Source of the DNA: CAVWDI01 sp963753725
GTDB taxonomy: Bacteria > Chloroflexota > Anaerolineae > Anaerolineales > UBA4823
NCBI GenBank assembly: GCA_963753725.1
Contig: CAVWDI010000029.1
Coordinates: 248,001 to 312,000, forward strand
Direction of reading: 5' to 3'
Length of the DNA: 64,000 nucleotides
Positions within the stretch are counted from its first letter, which is position 1, and every line of letters begins with the position of its first letter. Under the pieces are notes generated by a model. That model was given only the letters and a program-made list of their open reading frames with translations. It had not been told where the DNA came from and searched no databases. The translations under genes and the position numbers were made by a program. Positions 9,480 through 18,601 of this stretch are shown here, in pieces.

Positions 9480-10750
9480 AGATATATCTCGACATAATTG
9501 GCTGCCGGCTCAACCAGGCTGAAATTGAACGCTATGCCCGCCAGTTCCGCTCCCACGGACATACGCTGGTGCCGGTACCTGAAAGCGCTGACCTGGCCGT
9601 GCTCAACACCTGCACCGTCACATCCGCCGCGGCTTCGGACTCGCGCCAGAAAACACGCCAGATAGAAAGGGCAGGTACACCCGAAATTTACCTGACCGGC
9701 TGTTGGGCGACATTGAACCCGAAGGCAGCCGCTGTGATACCTGGAGTGACCCGGGTTATCCCCAATGACGAAAAGGATGTCCTGGTATCCAACCTGCTGG
9801 ATATTCCTCCCGAAAGTTTTGATCTGGAACCCATCGAACGCCAGCCGGTCCCGGGTGCCCGCCTGCGTACGCGCGCTTTCATCAAAGCTCAGGATGGCTG
9901 TCAAAACCAGTGTACATTCTGCATCACCACCATCGCCCGCGGGCCCGCTCGCAGCCGCTCAATCCCTAAAATCGTGGCAGATATCCAGGTAGAGAGCGGA
10001 CAAAGCGCCAAAGAGGTAGTGCTCACCGGCGTCCATCTCGGCTCCTGGGGGTACGACCTTACACCAAAATTGGAACTGGCTGATCTTGTGCAGGCTGTAC
10101 TCAAAGATACAACTGTCCCGCGCCTGCGCCTTTCATCCATCGAACCGTGGGACCTGGATGAGGAATTTTTTAGCCTGTGGCAGGACCCACGCCTGTGTCG
10201 CCAGCTTCATCTCCCACTGCAGTCTGGCAGCGCATCGGTGTTAAACCGCATGGCGCGCCAGGTTTCCCCCCGGGAATATAGGCATATTGTGGAGAGGGCC
10301 AGACAAGCCGTGCCGGACATAGCCCTCACCACTGATATCATCACCGGGTTTCCCGGTGAAAGTGAAGCTGAATTCACAGAGAGCCTGGCTTTTATCCGCG
10401 AAATGAACTTCGCCGGCGGGCATGTTTTTACATATTCAGCGCGTGAAGGCACCCCCGCGGCGCGCCTGCCAGGGCAGGTTCCTCACCCCCTTCGTAAAGC
10501 CAGGAATGCGCAGGTTAGGGAAGTTTTAGAGACCTCCGGCCGAGAATACAGAGCCAGGTTCGTGGGCAGCTCGCTGCCGGTGCTTTGGGAGAGCGCAGCC
10601 GGCCTGGGTCCTGATGGTTGGCAGACCAGCGGGTTGACTGATAACTATCTGCGCGTTTTCGCCCACACTCCCAAAGATGTCTGGAACCAGATAACCAATG
10701 TGAAACTCATCAAATTGAATGAACGCGGTTTGGTCGGTGAAATCCAGTAA
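9476..10750 (+). CDS. mtaB: tRNA t6A37 C2-methylthiotransferase
   Basis: Radical-SAM enzyme adding a methylthio group to N6-threonylcarbamoyladenosine at tRNA position 37. The 424 residues show the three methylthiotransferase parts: an N-terminal domain with cysteines C10 (IIGCRLNQAE), C46 (NTCTVTS) and C76 (LTGCWATLNP) for one Fe-S cluster; the radical-SAM CxxxCxxC in DGCQNQCTFCITT (C142, C146, C149); and a TRAM-like C-terminus from about residue 355. GRLNQAE-type N-terminus and length favour MtaB over MiaB or RimO. Starts with TTG overlapping the previous stop. The HIT gene follows after 48 bases. Confidence 0.9.
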   Translation: MKIYLDIIGCRLNQAEIERYARQFRSHGHTLVPVPESADLAVLNTCTVTSAAASDSRQKTRQIERAGTPEIYLTGCWATLNPKAAAVIPGVTRVIPNDEKDVLVSNLLDIPPESFDLEPIERQPVPGARLRTRAFIKAQDGCQNQCTFCITTIARGPARSRSIPKIVADIQVESGQSAKEVVLTGVHLGSWGYDLTPKLELADLVQAVLKDTTVPRLRLSSIEPWDLDEEFFSLWQDPRLCRQLHLPLQSGSASVLNRMARQVSPREYRHIVERARQAVPDIALTTDIITGFPGESEAEFTESLAFIREMNFAGGHVFTYSAREGTPAARLPGQVPHPLRKARNAQVREVLETSGREYRARFVGSSLPVLWESAAGLGPDGWQTSGLTDNYLRVFAHTPKDVWNQITNVKLIKLNERGLVGEIQ

Positions 10751-10798
10751 CATTTGTTGAAGAATAATTTATTGAAGGCGCGAAGGTAGGACAAAAAG

Positions 10799-11143
10799 AT
10801 GGATAAGTGCACATTTTGCGGCATTGTATTGGGAAGGCTGCCGGGAAAAATTATATACAGTGATGAACTTGCCACTGCTTTTCATGATATCCACCCCGCT
10901 GGTCCCACGCATATCCTGATCGTGCCCAACAAACACATCACCTCCGTGAATGATCTGATTCCTGAGGATGAAGCCCTGATCGGTCACCTTTTCACTATCG
11001 CCCGCCAATTAGCGGAATCCGAAGGCGTAGACAAATCCGGCTACCGCCTGATTATCAACACTGGCAGGGATGCTAACCAGACTATTTTCCACCTGCACAT
11101 GCACCTAATCGGCGGGCAGCCAGTGCGTTATCCCATGGGATAA
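10799..11143 (+). CDS. HIT-family (histidine triad) nucleotide hydrolase, HinT-like
   Basis: Small cytoplasmic nucleotide-binding hydrolase of 114 residues that usually cleaves AMP-lysine or similar nucleoside phosphoramidates. The histidine triad is HLHMH (H98, H100, H102), preceded by INTGRDANQTIFH. An N-terminal CTFCGIV pair plus H29/H46 (TAFHDIHPAGPTH, PNKHI) matches the zinc-bearing HinT form. Complete, normal size. It closes the apgM-mtaB series; a promoter-like sequence follows at 11170. Confidence 0.9.
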   Translation: MDKCTFCGIVLGRLPGKIIYSDELATAFHDIHPAGPTHILIVPNKHITSVNDLIPEDEALIGHLFTIARQLAESEGVDKSGYRLIINTGRDANQTIFHLHMHLIGGQPVRYPMG

Positions 11144-11169
11144 CATTCCCAGGGAAAAACTCGTAAAAC

Positions 11170-11199
11170 TTTCACGTACGCGTTGGGTTAAATTATAAT
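11170..11199 (+). promoter_or_regulatory. Sigma-70-like promoter for the macrodomain gene
   Basis: TTTCAC at 11170-11175 and TATAAT at 11194-11199 are separated by 18 bases. The macrodomain ATG is 25 bases beyond the -10 box. Prediction from consensus only. Confidence 0.4.
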
Positions 11200-11224
11200 G
11201 GTCACAGGAAATGCTAGTGCTCAT

Positions 11225-11807
11225 ATGTCCACCATATTAAAAAGAAGTCGTACTTGAAGGTGAAATTTTATTTCAACTGGCTCTAGGCGATATCACCCGC
11301 GAGAAAACCGATGCCATCGTCAATGCCGCCAACTCGCAGCTCCAGCACGGCGCGGGTATAGCCGGTGCTATCGTGCAGCGCGGCGGACCGCAAATTCAAA
11401 AAGAGAGCGATGATTGGGTCAGAGAACACGCTCCGGTGACCCACGTGGCGCCGGCTTATACTAGTTCGGGCGACCTGCCCTGCCGCTATGTTATCCACGC
11501 CGTCGGACCCATCTGGGGCTCGGGTGACGAAGAGCACAAGCTGCACGCCGCCGTGCGCGGCTGCCTCGACCTGGCCGAAAAGTTAAACCTGAAATCGCTG
11601 GCAATGCCGGCCATCTCCACCGGAATCTACGGCTTTCCAAAAGGACTCGCCGCCGCCGTGATTATCGTTACCATCCAGGACTATTTTATATCGCACCATC
11701 CCTCAAGCATCGCATTAATTCGTCTGGTGATATTCGATACGGAAACCCAAACGGCCTTCACGGATACCTGGGATAAAATATTCCCAACATCTATTGATAC
11801 ACATTAG
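11225..11807 (+). CDS. Macrodomain protein (O-acetyl-ADP-ribose deacetylase-like), frameshifted near the start
   Basis: ADP-ribose-binding macrodomain, about 193 residues when repaired. Conserved blocks are all present: ALGDITREKTDAIVNAANS, the HGAGIAGAIVQRGG loop, YVIHAVGPIW, and MPAISTGIYGFPKGLAA. ATG at 11225 (MSTIL) is separated from this frame by a single extra A in the run at 11239-11243; with four As the frame reads MSTILKEVVLEGEILFQLALG without interruption. Members remove acetyl or ADP-ribosyl groups from small molecules or proteins. Without repair the first usable start would fall inside the domain at about 11373 and the ADP-ribose pocket would be lost. It has its own predicted promoter. 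Confidence 0.8.
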
Positions 11808-11827
11808 CCTATCCTCAAATCTCTTAT

Positions 11828-11853
11828 CCCCTATTCCCCTATCCCTTATCCCC
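11828..11853 (-). promoter_or_regulatory. Potential G-quadruplex (template-strand) upstream of the methyltransferase gene
   Basis: The plus strand carries four C-tracts at 11828-11831, 11836-11839, 11843-11845 and 11850-11853, with loops of 4, 3 and 4 bases. On the minus strand these are G4-N4-G3-N3-G4-N4-G4, a canonical quadruplex pattern. It ends 16 bases before the ATG at 11870. A 13-base piece (TATCCCCTATTCC) recurs in the similar tract at 25233-25260. Confidence 0.5.
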
Positions 11854-11869
11854 AATTCTCTGCCTATAA

Positions 11870-12646
11870 ATGATCACCTCCGTCCATAACTCCAAAATAA
11901 AATGGATCCGCTCCCTGCAGTCCAGCTCGCGCGAACGGCGCAAATCCGGCGCATTTGTGGTCGAGGGATCCAGGATGGCGGGAGAAGTCCTATCCAGCGG
12001 TATGCGCCCGCAGCTTGTGCTCTACACAGAAGAATTCGAAGGGCGCGCTGCCGCGGTACTGCAGGACTTCGCCGCGCTCGAGGCTGCGCCCGAATTGGTC
12101 CCACCGCACGTAATGAAGTCCGCCAGCGATACCCAGAATCCCCAGGGGATACTGGTCGTCTTACCGCTTGTGACTTTACCTCGCCCGGATTCGCCTACCT
12201 TCGTCCTTATCACTGATTCAATCCGCGATCCTGGCAATCTGGGGGCTGTGCTGCGCAGCGCGGCTGCCGCGGGCGTGGAAACAGTTTACATTCCCCCCGA
12301 ATCAGTGGACCCGTATGCGCCCAAAGTCGTGCGCGCCGCCATGGGCGCTCATTTTATATTTCCCATTGTCAACATGGAGTGGGACGAAATTGCGCCTCAG
12401 ATTGACTCAATGCGCGTATTTTTTGCCTCAGCGCATGTTGGAAAGCCCTACGACCAGCTGGATATGACCCCGCCCCTGGCTTTAATCATCGGAGGGGAGG
12501 CAGCCGGCGCCAGCATCGAAGCGGGTAGATTAACTTCCGAATATATTAATATCCCCATGCCGGGCGGTATCGAATCGCTTAACGCCGCGGTTGCCGCTGG
12601 TATTCTGTTGTTTGAGGTAGTACGCCAGCGTAAAAACAATAAATAA
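11870..12646 (+). CDS. TrmH/SpoU-family RNA 2'-O-ribose methyltransferase
   Basis: SAM-dependent 2'-O-methyltransferase of 258 residues acting on rRNA or tRNA. The N-terminal third is the L30e-like RNA-binding domain (starts ITSVHNSKIKWIRSL, with FVVEGSR). The C-terminal SPOUT knot has its three motifs: TDSIRDPGNLGAVLRSA, LIIGGEAAG and IPMPGGIESLNAAVAAGILLFE, the last including the knot's SAM loop. Closest in layout to RlmB/TsnR-type proteins; the target nucleotide cannot be told. ATG at 11870 has no Shine-Dalgarno sequence but has TATAA directly before it and the C-tract element just upstream. Confidence 0.88.
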   Translation: MITSVHNSKIKWIRSLQSSSRERRKSGAFVVEGSRMAGEVLSSGMRPQLVLYTEEFEGRAAAVLQDFAALEAAPELVPPHVMKSASDTQNPQGILVVLPLVTLPRPDSPTFVLITDSIRDPGNLGAVLRSAAAAGVETVYIPPESVDPYAPKVVRAAMGAHFIFPIVNMEWDEIAPQIDSMRVFFASAHVGKPYDQLDMTPPLALIIGGEAAGASIEAGRLTSEYINIPMPGGIESLNAAVAAGILLFEVVRQRKNNK

Positions 12647-12672
12647 AAAAAATTGGAAACATATCTGAACCT

Positions 12673-13882
12673 ATGAAAATTCGTACAATTACCTGTTTTT
12701 CTGACCCCGGATGGCCGCTCGAGGTTGATGAACTGCGCAGACTGGGAAAATTTATCACCTCGATCCGCGCTGAATTTGAATCTGCCGGATACGAGGTCCA
12801 AACTGTCCGGCTGGCGACAATCCCATTCCCCCAGTTAATCCCGGATGGCAGCTCGGACAGCCTTGTAGAGCTGGCGCGATCATTGGAGGACCTGGGTTTG
12901 GCTGCCGGGTTTGATTATCTTTCCCTGGGACCAGCCCTGCCAGAACACCCCCACAGCTACCAGGCAGTTCCAGCGGCTTTAGGGGCAACAGAAAATGTAT
13001 TCTTTTCCGGATCGCTGTCAACCGGTAGTGGAGAAATATCTTTGACCGCAGCGCATGCATGCGCTGAGATCATTCAGAAAGCCAGTTCGATCACCCAGGA
13101 TGGTTTTACTAACCTTCGTTTCGCAGCGCTGGCCAATGTGCCCTCTGGAGCGCCTTTCTTTCCCGCTGCATACCACGCGCCGGGCGCGCCAACATTCGCC
13201 CTTGGAATGCAGGCCGCCGATCTGGCGGTTGAGGCGGTCGCTGATGCAAAAACCCTGCATGAATGCCGGGAAAATCTGGTCGAACAGGTGGAAAAGCATG
13301 CCAGTAGGTTGACCCGTATCGCGCAGAGACTCATCCAGGGGTCAGGATATTAAATTCGACGGGATTGACTTCACATTGGCTCCTTTCCCAGAGGTTGACC
13401 AATCGATTGGCGCCGCAATCGAAGGCCTGGGAATCGCACGTGTCGGTCAGCACGGTTCTCTGGCCGCGGCAGCATTCCTCACAAACTCCCTCAAGAGCGC
13501 TAATTTTCAGAAGGCTGGTTTCAACGGGCTGTTTACGCCGGTTTTGGAAGACGCAGTTTTGGCGGCACGCGCCGCAGAAGGCACACTGACCATCACTGAT
13601 CTGCTGCTCTACTCGGCGGTATGCGGCACCGGACTGGACGTCATCCCTTTGCCAGGAGATACGAGCGCCGCTCAAATTTACCCCCTATTACTCGACCTGG
13701 TCGCGCTGGCACACCGCCTGGACAAACCGTTGACGGCTCGCTTAATGCCCCTGCCTGGAAAAGTGGTAGGCGACGCGACCAACTTTGACTTTCCATTTTT
13801 CGCCAACAGCCGGGTCATGCAGCTTGAAGCGCAAAGTATGGCTGGTATATTGGGCGAAGACCAATTTCTGGATATCAGCTGA
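12673..13882 (+). CDS. DUF711 (UPF0210) family protein, frameshifted
   Basis: Conserved protein of unknown biochemical role, about 402 residues when joined. The N-terminal part (12673-13353) opens with KIRTITCFSDPGWPL, typical of DUF711, and contains FAALANVPSGAPFFPAAYH. It ends early at a TAA because of four Gs at 13338-13341; with three Gs the frame continues as QGQDIKFDGIDFTLAPFPE into the second part (13376-13882), which carries the family's GLGIARVGQHGSLAAAAFLTN and LPGKVVGDATNFDFPFFANSRVM. The ATG at 12673 has no clear ribosome site. It is transcribed with the methyltransferase 26 bases upstream. The break is best explained by one inserted G. Confidence 0.8.
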
Positions 13883-13944
13883 GCAGATTGGAAGTTTAAC
13901 CTACTCTACATCAAACAAGGAAACTAAACCGAATATCAATCTCA

Positions 13945-13970
13945 GAGGATAATTCACCCGATAAATCCTC
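13945..13970. terminator. Possible hairpin between convergent genes
   Basis: GAGGAT at 13945-13950 pairs with ATCCTC at 13965-13970 around a 14-base loop, midway between the ends of the DUF711 gene (plus) and uvrA (minus). No T-run follows closely, so termination is uncertain. Confidence 0.25.
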
Positions 13971-13997
13971 ACGCTTTAGATTTTCCGGTCAGGTTAT

Positions 13998-16967
13998 CTA
14001 TTCTTTGACAGGGGCTTTCTCGCCTGGCAGGCACACAAAAGGTCTTAAATGCTGCCCCGTGTACAACTCATCCAGGGCACAGATTTCTTCAGGTGTCCCT
14101 TGCGCCACGATTTCGCCGCCGCGCTCACCCCCCTCCGGTCCCAAATCGATAATATGGTCGGCCACCTTGATGATATCCAGATTGTGTTCGATGATCAGCA
14201 CCGTATTGCCGCCCTCCACCAATCGTTGGAGCACTTCGATTAATTTATGCACATCCGCGGCGTGCAAACCGACCGATGGCTCGTCCAATACATACAGCGT
14301 CCTCCCGGTTGAGCGCTTGGAAAGCTCACGCGCCAGTTTTACACGCTGCGCCTCACCTCCGGACAGGGTCGGTGCAGGCTGCCCGATCCGTATATAGCCC
14401 AAACCCACATCATAAAGGGTCTGCAAGCGGTTGACCATCTTTGGGAATGCTCCAAACAAATCCAGAGCCGCTTCGACGGTCAAATCCAGCACCTCCGCGA
14501 TATTGAGATCCTTGAATCTGACCTGCAGCGTCTCGCGGTTGAAGCGCGCCCCGTGGCACACTTCACAAGGAACGTATACATCCGGCATGAACTGCATCTC
14601 AATGCGCAGCTGACCCTGACCCTGGCAGGCTTCACAGCGCCCGCCGTGTACATTGAACGAAAATCGCCCTGGTTTATAGCCGCGGATTTTGCTCTCCGGA
14701 AGCTCGGCGAACAGGCTGCGCACGTGATCGAACAAGCCCGTGTAAGTTCCCGGGTTGGAGCGCGGTGTGCGGCCGATGGGATTCTGGTCGATATTTATCA
14801 CCTTGTCGAGGTGTTCCAATCCCAGGATATCATCGTGATCACCGGGTTTCGTGTGCGCTCGGTTCAGAGAACGAGCCAGCGCTTTGTACAGGATTTCCAC
14901 CATCAATGTGGACTTACCCGAACCTGAAACGCCGGTGATGCAGACCAATTTGCCGAGTGGTATCCCCACATTTAAATTCTTCAAGTTATTCTGGCGCGCC
15001 CCGACCACCCGGATTTGTTTGCCGTTCCCTACACGTCGATCATCAGGGATGGGCACTTTAAGTTTTCCAGTCAGGTATGCTCCGGTTAACGAATCCTTGC
15101 ATTTTAATATCGTTTTCAGGGGACCCTCACACACAACTTCCCCGCCGTGCTCTCCCGCCAGCGGTCCCAGGTCGAGCACCCAATCTGCAGTGCGGATCGT
15201 ATCCGCGTCATGTTCAACCACCAGTACCGTGTTTCCCAGGTCGCGCAGCCCTTCTAATGTGCGCAGCAAACGGTCATTGTCTCTGGGGTGCAGCCCGATA
15301 GAAGGCTCATCCAGCACGTACAGCACACCCATCAAGCGCGACCCAATTTGAGTCGCCAGGCGGATGCGCTGCGCTTCGCCGCCTGAAAGTGTGGCCGCTG
15401 AACGGCCTAGGGTCAAATAATCCAGCCCTACATTCACCAGGAAGCCCAACCTGTCCGTGATTTCCTTCAGGATGCGTTCCGCGATGAACTGCTGGCGTTG
15501 GTTGAGTGGGGTGTCGTCAGCGCCCAGGGTATGTACCCACTCCAATGTCTTTAGCACTGGCCAGTGGGTGACCTCGATGATATTTTTTTCGGCAATCGTT
15601 ACCGATAATGCCTCACTACGCAGGCGGGACCCATTGCAGCTCGGGCAAACCTGTTCGCTCATATACTCCGAGAGCTTGTCGCGGATGTATTCGGAGTTTG
15701 TCTCCCGGTACCTGCGCTGCAGATTGCTAATCACGCCCTCAAAAGTGGTCTGGAATGTCGCTTCCCGGCCATCCCGGTTCTTGTAATGGACAGTAATCCG
15801 CTTGCCCTTCGAACCGTACAGCACCTTGTCAATCTGTTCTTTCGATAATTCTATAACCGGTACGCTCAGGTCAATTTTATAGTGATTAGCCATCGCCTTC
15901 AGCGCCTGCCAGTAGTATCCCCCTCTTCGCGGTCCGCTCCATTCAGAGACCACAATCGCCCCTTCGTTCAATGAAAGCCCTGTATCAGGTATCAGCAGCT
16001 CGGGCGCGATCTCCAAAGTGCCTCCCAAACCCTGGCATTCAGGGCATGCGCCGTGCGGGGTGTTAAAAGAGAACGTGCGCGGTTCGATCTCGGTTAACAC
16101 AGACCCGTGTTCCGGGCAGGCCAGGTGCTCAGAAAACTGGATATCCACCCCTGCAACCGCGCTGTCCTGAATTTCCTGCTCCCCGTTATCTTCATCCAAT
16201 TCAGGTCGATCTTCGTGGGGCGGATTCATCCAATGCACCGTCAGGTACCCATCTCCAAATTTCAACGCCGTCTCTATCGAATTCGTCAGGCGCGAACGGA
16301 CTGCGCCAGATTCCTCATCATCTTCCGCCTTGCGGATGATCAAACGATCGACAACCGCTTCAACCGTATGGATTTTATAGCGGTCCATCTTGATTTCTTC
16401 ATCCAGTTCATATACCACCCCATCGACCCGCGCCCGTACAAACCCGGCTTTCTGAATCTCCTCCAGAACGGCTTTGTGCGTACCCTTTCTTTCCCGCACC
16501 AGAGGTGACAGGATCAATATGCGCGCCCCATCCGGAAGTTCTTCAACTTTATCCACGATCTCCTGGGCGGATTGGCGGGTTACTTCCCGTCCGCACTTTG
16601 GGCAGTGGGGAATCCCAGCGCGCGCATACAGCAGGCGCAGGTAATCATAAACTTCGGTCACCGTCCCCACAGTAGAGCGCGGGTTATGCGAGGCACCCTT
16701 CTGGTCAATCGACACCGCTGGTGACAGGCCCTCGATATAATCGACATCCGGTTTATCCATCTGGCCCAGGAACTGCCTGGCGTACGCGGAAAGTGATTCG
16801 ACATAACGCCGCTGCCCTTCCGCGAAGATCGTGTCAAACGCCAGGGATGATTTGCCCGATCCAGAAAGCCCGGTAATTACCACGAATTTATCGCGCGGGA
16901 TTTCGACATTGATGTTCTTCAGATTATGCTCACGCGCTCCAACCACACGAATAACGTTTTTTGACAT
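13998..16967 (-). CDS. uvrA: Excinuclease ABC subunit A
   Basis: Damage-recognition ATPase of nucleotide excision repair, working with UvrB and UvrC. It is complete at 989 residues, slightly longer than usual. The tandem ABC cassettes are intact: Walker A GLSGSGKSS (about 33-41) and GVSGSGKSTL in the second half; signatures TLSGGEAQRI and TLSGGEAQRV; zinc cysteines in CPKCGREV, CPECQGLG, CPSCNGSRL, CEACQGQGQL and CEVCHGARF. Start ATG at 16967 has a weak ribosome site. It is a single gene, convergent with DUF711 and divergent from the zinc-ribbon gene. No LexA-type box was recognised upstream. Remarkably free of frame damage for its length. Confidence 0.97.
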   Translation of the reverse strand: MSKNVIRVVGAREHNLKNINVEIPRDKFVVITGLSGSGKSSLAFDTIFAEGQRRYVESLSAYARQFLGQMDKPDVDYIEGLSPAVSIDQKGASHNPRSTVGTVTEVYDYLRLLYARAGIPHCPKCGREVTRQSAQEIVDKVEELPDGARILILSPLVRERKGTHKAVLEEIQKAGFVRARVDGVVYELDEEIKMDRYKIHTVEAVVDRLIIRKAEDDEESGAVRSRLTNSIETALKFGDGYLTVHWMNPPHEDRPELDEDNGEQEIQDSAVAGVDIQFSEHLACPEHGSVLTEIEPRTFSFNTPHGACPECQGLGGTLEIAPELLIPDTGLSLNEGAIVVSEWSGPRRGGYYWQALKAMANHYKIDLSVPVIELSKEQIDKVLYGSKGKRITVHYKNRDGREATFQTTFEGVISNLQRRYRETNSEYIRDKLSEYMSEQVCPSCNGSRLRSEALSVTIAEKNIIEVTHWPVLKTLEWVHTLGADDTPLNQRQQFIAERILKEITDRLGFLVNVGLDYLTLGRSAATLSGGEAQRIRLATQIGSRLMGVLYVLDEPSIGLHPRDNDRLLRTLEGLRDLGNTVLVVEHDADTIRTADWVLDLGPLAGEHGGEVVCEGPLKTILKCKDSLTGAYLTGKLKVPIPDDRRVGNGKQIRVVGARQNNLKNLNVGIPLGKLVCITGVSGSGKSTLMVEILYKALARSLNRAHTKPGDHDDILGLEHLDKVINIDQNPIGRTPRSNPGTYTGLFDHVRSLFAELPESKIRGYKPGRFSFNVHGGRCEACQGQGQLRIEMQFMPDVYVPCEVCHGARFNRETLQVRFKDLNIAEVLDLTVEAALDLFGAFPKMVNRLQTLYDVGLGYIRIGQPAPTLSGGEAQRVKLARELSKRSTGRTLYVLDEPSVGLHAADVHKLIEVLQRLVEGGNTVLIIEHNLDIIKVADHIIDLGPEGGERGGEIVAQGTPEEICALDELYTGQHLRPFVCLPGEKAPVKE

Positions 16968-17057
16968 ATTCCGATTATCTAGCCAGTTTCATTATTTGAC
17001 GATCGAAAAATTTTTGATAGTTTCTTGCGGTGATTCACAGCAAACCAGGGACCTGCT

Positions 17058-17088
17058 ATTATAGCACAAATGTTTTATTTATTCACAA
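17058..17088 (-). promoter_or_regulatory. Promoter-like sequence upstream of uvrA
   Basis: On the minus strand TTGTGA (17083-17088) and TATAAT (17058-17063) are separated by 19 bases, slightly long, and lie about 90 bases upstream of the uvrA start. Consensus match only. Confidence 0.35.
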
Positions 17089-17225
17089 AAACGCTGTAAA
17101 TCAGACAGCAAACTTATATTATACCAATTTGGGTTTTTATCCAGAATCCCCTTAACAAATATACTTACTATCGATTAGAATCGGACATACAATTCTCGCT
17201 GATTTTTACTATTCGACAAAATAAC

Positions 17226-17534
17226 ATGAGTTTATTCAAGAAAATCTCCGGTATGTTATCCTCGTCCAGCAATGCTGGTGATGATCATAACCTTTGGGTT
17301 TCAGTAAAATGCGGCCGCTGCGGTGAAATCATCTGGGCGCGTATCGATCTGCGCAACGATTTGAGCATCGATTACGGCGATAACGGCGGTAAAACAAACT
17401 ACATCTGCCGCAAAACTTTGATTGGAGAAGGGCGCTGTTTCCAGAGGGTTGAGGTAAAGCTTACCTTCGATAAGAACCGGCAGCTGATTGATCGGGGCAT
17501 CAGCGGCGGGGATTTTGTGAACGAACCAGAATGA
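17226..17534 (+). CDS. Small zinc-ribbon-like protein of unknown function
   Basis: Unknown, 102 residues. KCGRCGEIIWARI gives one CxxC pair, and ICRKTLIGEGRCFQRVEV gives two more cysteines about 25 residues later, arranged like a treble-clef or zinc ribbon. The N-terminus (MSLFKKISGML) is amphipathic. Its stop overlaps the ATG of the next gene (ATGA), so it is cotranslated with the SH3 lipoprotein. ATG at 17226 lacks a Shine-Dalgarno sequence. I infer a conserved small protein of this lineage, with no assigned function. Confidence 0.65.
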   Translation: MSLFKKISGMLSSSSNAGDDHNLWVSVKCGRCGEIIWARIDLRNDLSIDYGDNGGKTNYICRKTLIGEGRCFQRVEVKLTFDKNRQLIDRGISGGDFVNEPE

Positions 17535-18472
17535 ACAGGAATAGTACAGATATGAGTAACCTTAATCCACTTTGGAAAATATTCGTCCCAATCACGGTCT
17601 TCGTATTGGCTGTGTCGCTGGCATGTACCCTGTTCGGAGGTTCCATCGAACAGGAGAATATCAAGAGCACCCAGACCGCCCTGTCACAAACCGCTCAGGC
17701 TATGGAAACAGCCGCTGCTCAACCAGCGCAGACGCAATCTCCGGAAGTGACGCAGCCCCCTGAGGAAACACAGCCTCCGGAGGAAACACAGCCCCCTGAG
17801 GAAACGCAGCCGCCTGAACCTGAGCAGCCCGAAGAGACCGAACCGCCTTCAGAGTCGAGCGAACCGACCATCAGCGCCAGCGTCAACACAAACTGCCGCG
17901 AAGCTCCTAGTCAGGATTTTGAGATCATCGGTTATTTATTAAAAGGTCAGACTTCCGTCGTGATTGGGACTGAACCATCCGGTAATTGGTGGGAGATCGT
18001 AAACCCTGATAACCCCAACCAAACCTGTTGGGTGTGGGCTCAAACCACAACTGTTTCAGGAGATACAAGCGATGTGCCTGAGAAAGAACCGCCTCCGGTG
18101 CCTGATGTACTGGTCGGCGTGAGTTTCGCTGCGGTCAATATGTGCGGCCCGGACCCGGCTTTAATCTTCCAGGTAAATAACGGCAGTCATGTGGAATTGA
18201 AGTCGCTCGGACTGCTCATCGAAGACTTAACCGAAGGTGATACTGTCTTTGGACCAGCTCAGCACAATTCGCCCTTCCTGGTTTCAGCCAGCAACTGCCC
18301 TCCCGGCGCTTCCGTTTTGCCCGCCGTTTCGACCGGGTTCGTGGGCGGAAAGGTGAGCAGGCAGAGCCTGCCGGGTGCTATGATGCGCGCTTTTGTCAAA
18401 TTATGCTCTTTGGATAATCTGCAGGGCGCATGCAACGAGCAATCCATCCAATTTGTGATGCCCTCGCCCTGA
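17531..18472 (+). CDS. Lipoprotein with PPEETQ repeats and bacterial SH3-like domain
   Basis: Exported protein of 313 residues. The N-terminal signal ends in VSLAC, a lipobox; an STQTALSQTAQAMETAAAQPA segment follows, then three to four hexapeptide repeats (PPEETQ), then an SH3-like domain (NCREAPSQDFEIIGYLLKGQ, continuing to NWWEIV and TCWVWA), and a cysteine-containing C-terminal beta domain from about residue 195. Such proteins are common surface lipoproteins in Chloroflexota and probably bind cell-envelope glycans or peptides; no catalytic residue is seen. Translation is coupled to the gene before by ATGA. An alternative ATG at 17552 has a better-spaced AGGAA. A terminator hairpin follows at 18566. 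Confidence 0.75.
   Translation: MNRNSTDMSNLNPLWKIFVPITVFVLAVSLACTLFGGSIEQENIKSTQTALSQTAQAMETAAAQPAQTQSPEVTQPPEETQPPEETQPPEETQPPEPEQPEETEPPSESSEPTISASVNTNCREAPSQDFEIIGYLLKGQTSVVIGTEPSGNWWEIVNPDNPNQTCWVWAQTTTVSGDTSDVPEKEPPPVPDVLVGVSFAAVNMCGPDPALIFQVNNGSHVELKSLGLLIEDLTEGDTVFGPAQHNSPFLVSASNCPPGASVLPAVSTGFVGGKVSRQSLPGAMMRAFVKLCSLDNLQGACNEQSIQFVMPSP
17753..17824 (+). repeat. In-frame 18-bp tandem repeat, about four units
   Basis: Units start at 17753, 17771, 17789 and 17807 (unit CAGCCCCCTGAGGAAACA), each coding QPPEET; the last is diverged to QPPEPE. Unit differences are mostly at third codon positions. It forms the acidic proline-rich linker of the lipoprotein and could change length by slippage. 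Confidence 0.85.
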
Positions 18473-18565
18473 TACGATTGGGATAGATATATAAAATAGA
18501 AGTAGGGCAAGTTGCCAACTTGCCCAACACACTTCCGCTCAATATTGCTGTACAAAATAATTCAA

Positions 18566-18596
18566 AAATCCCGCAAGATTTCGTCCTGCGGGATTT
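18566..18596. terminator. Bidirectional hairpin terminator between lipoprotein gene and clpC
   Basis: AAATCCCGCA (18566-18575) pairs perfectly over 10 bp with TGCGGGATTT (18587-18596), with an 11-base loop. T-rich sequence follows on the plus strand and an A/T run precedes it, so it can serve both convergent genes. Confidence 0.8.
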
Positions 18597-18601
18597 ATTC
18601 T

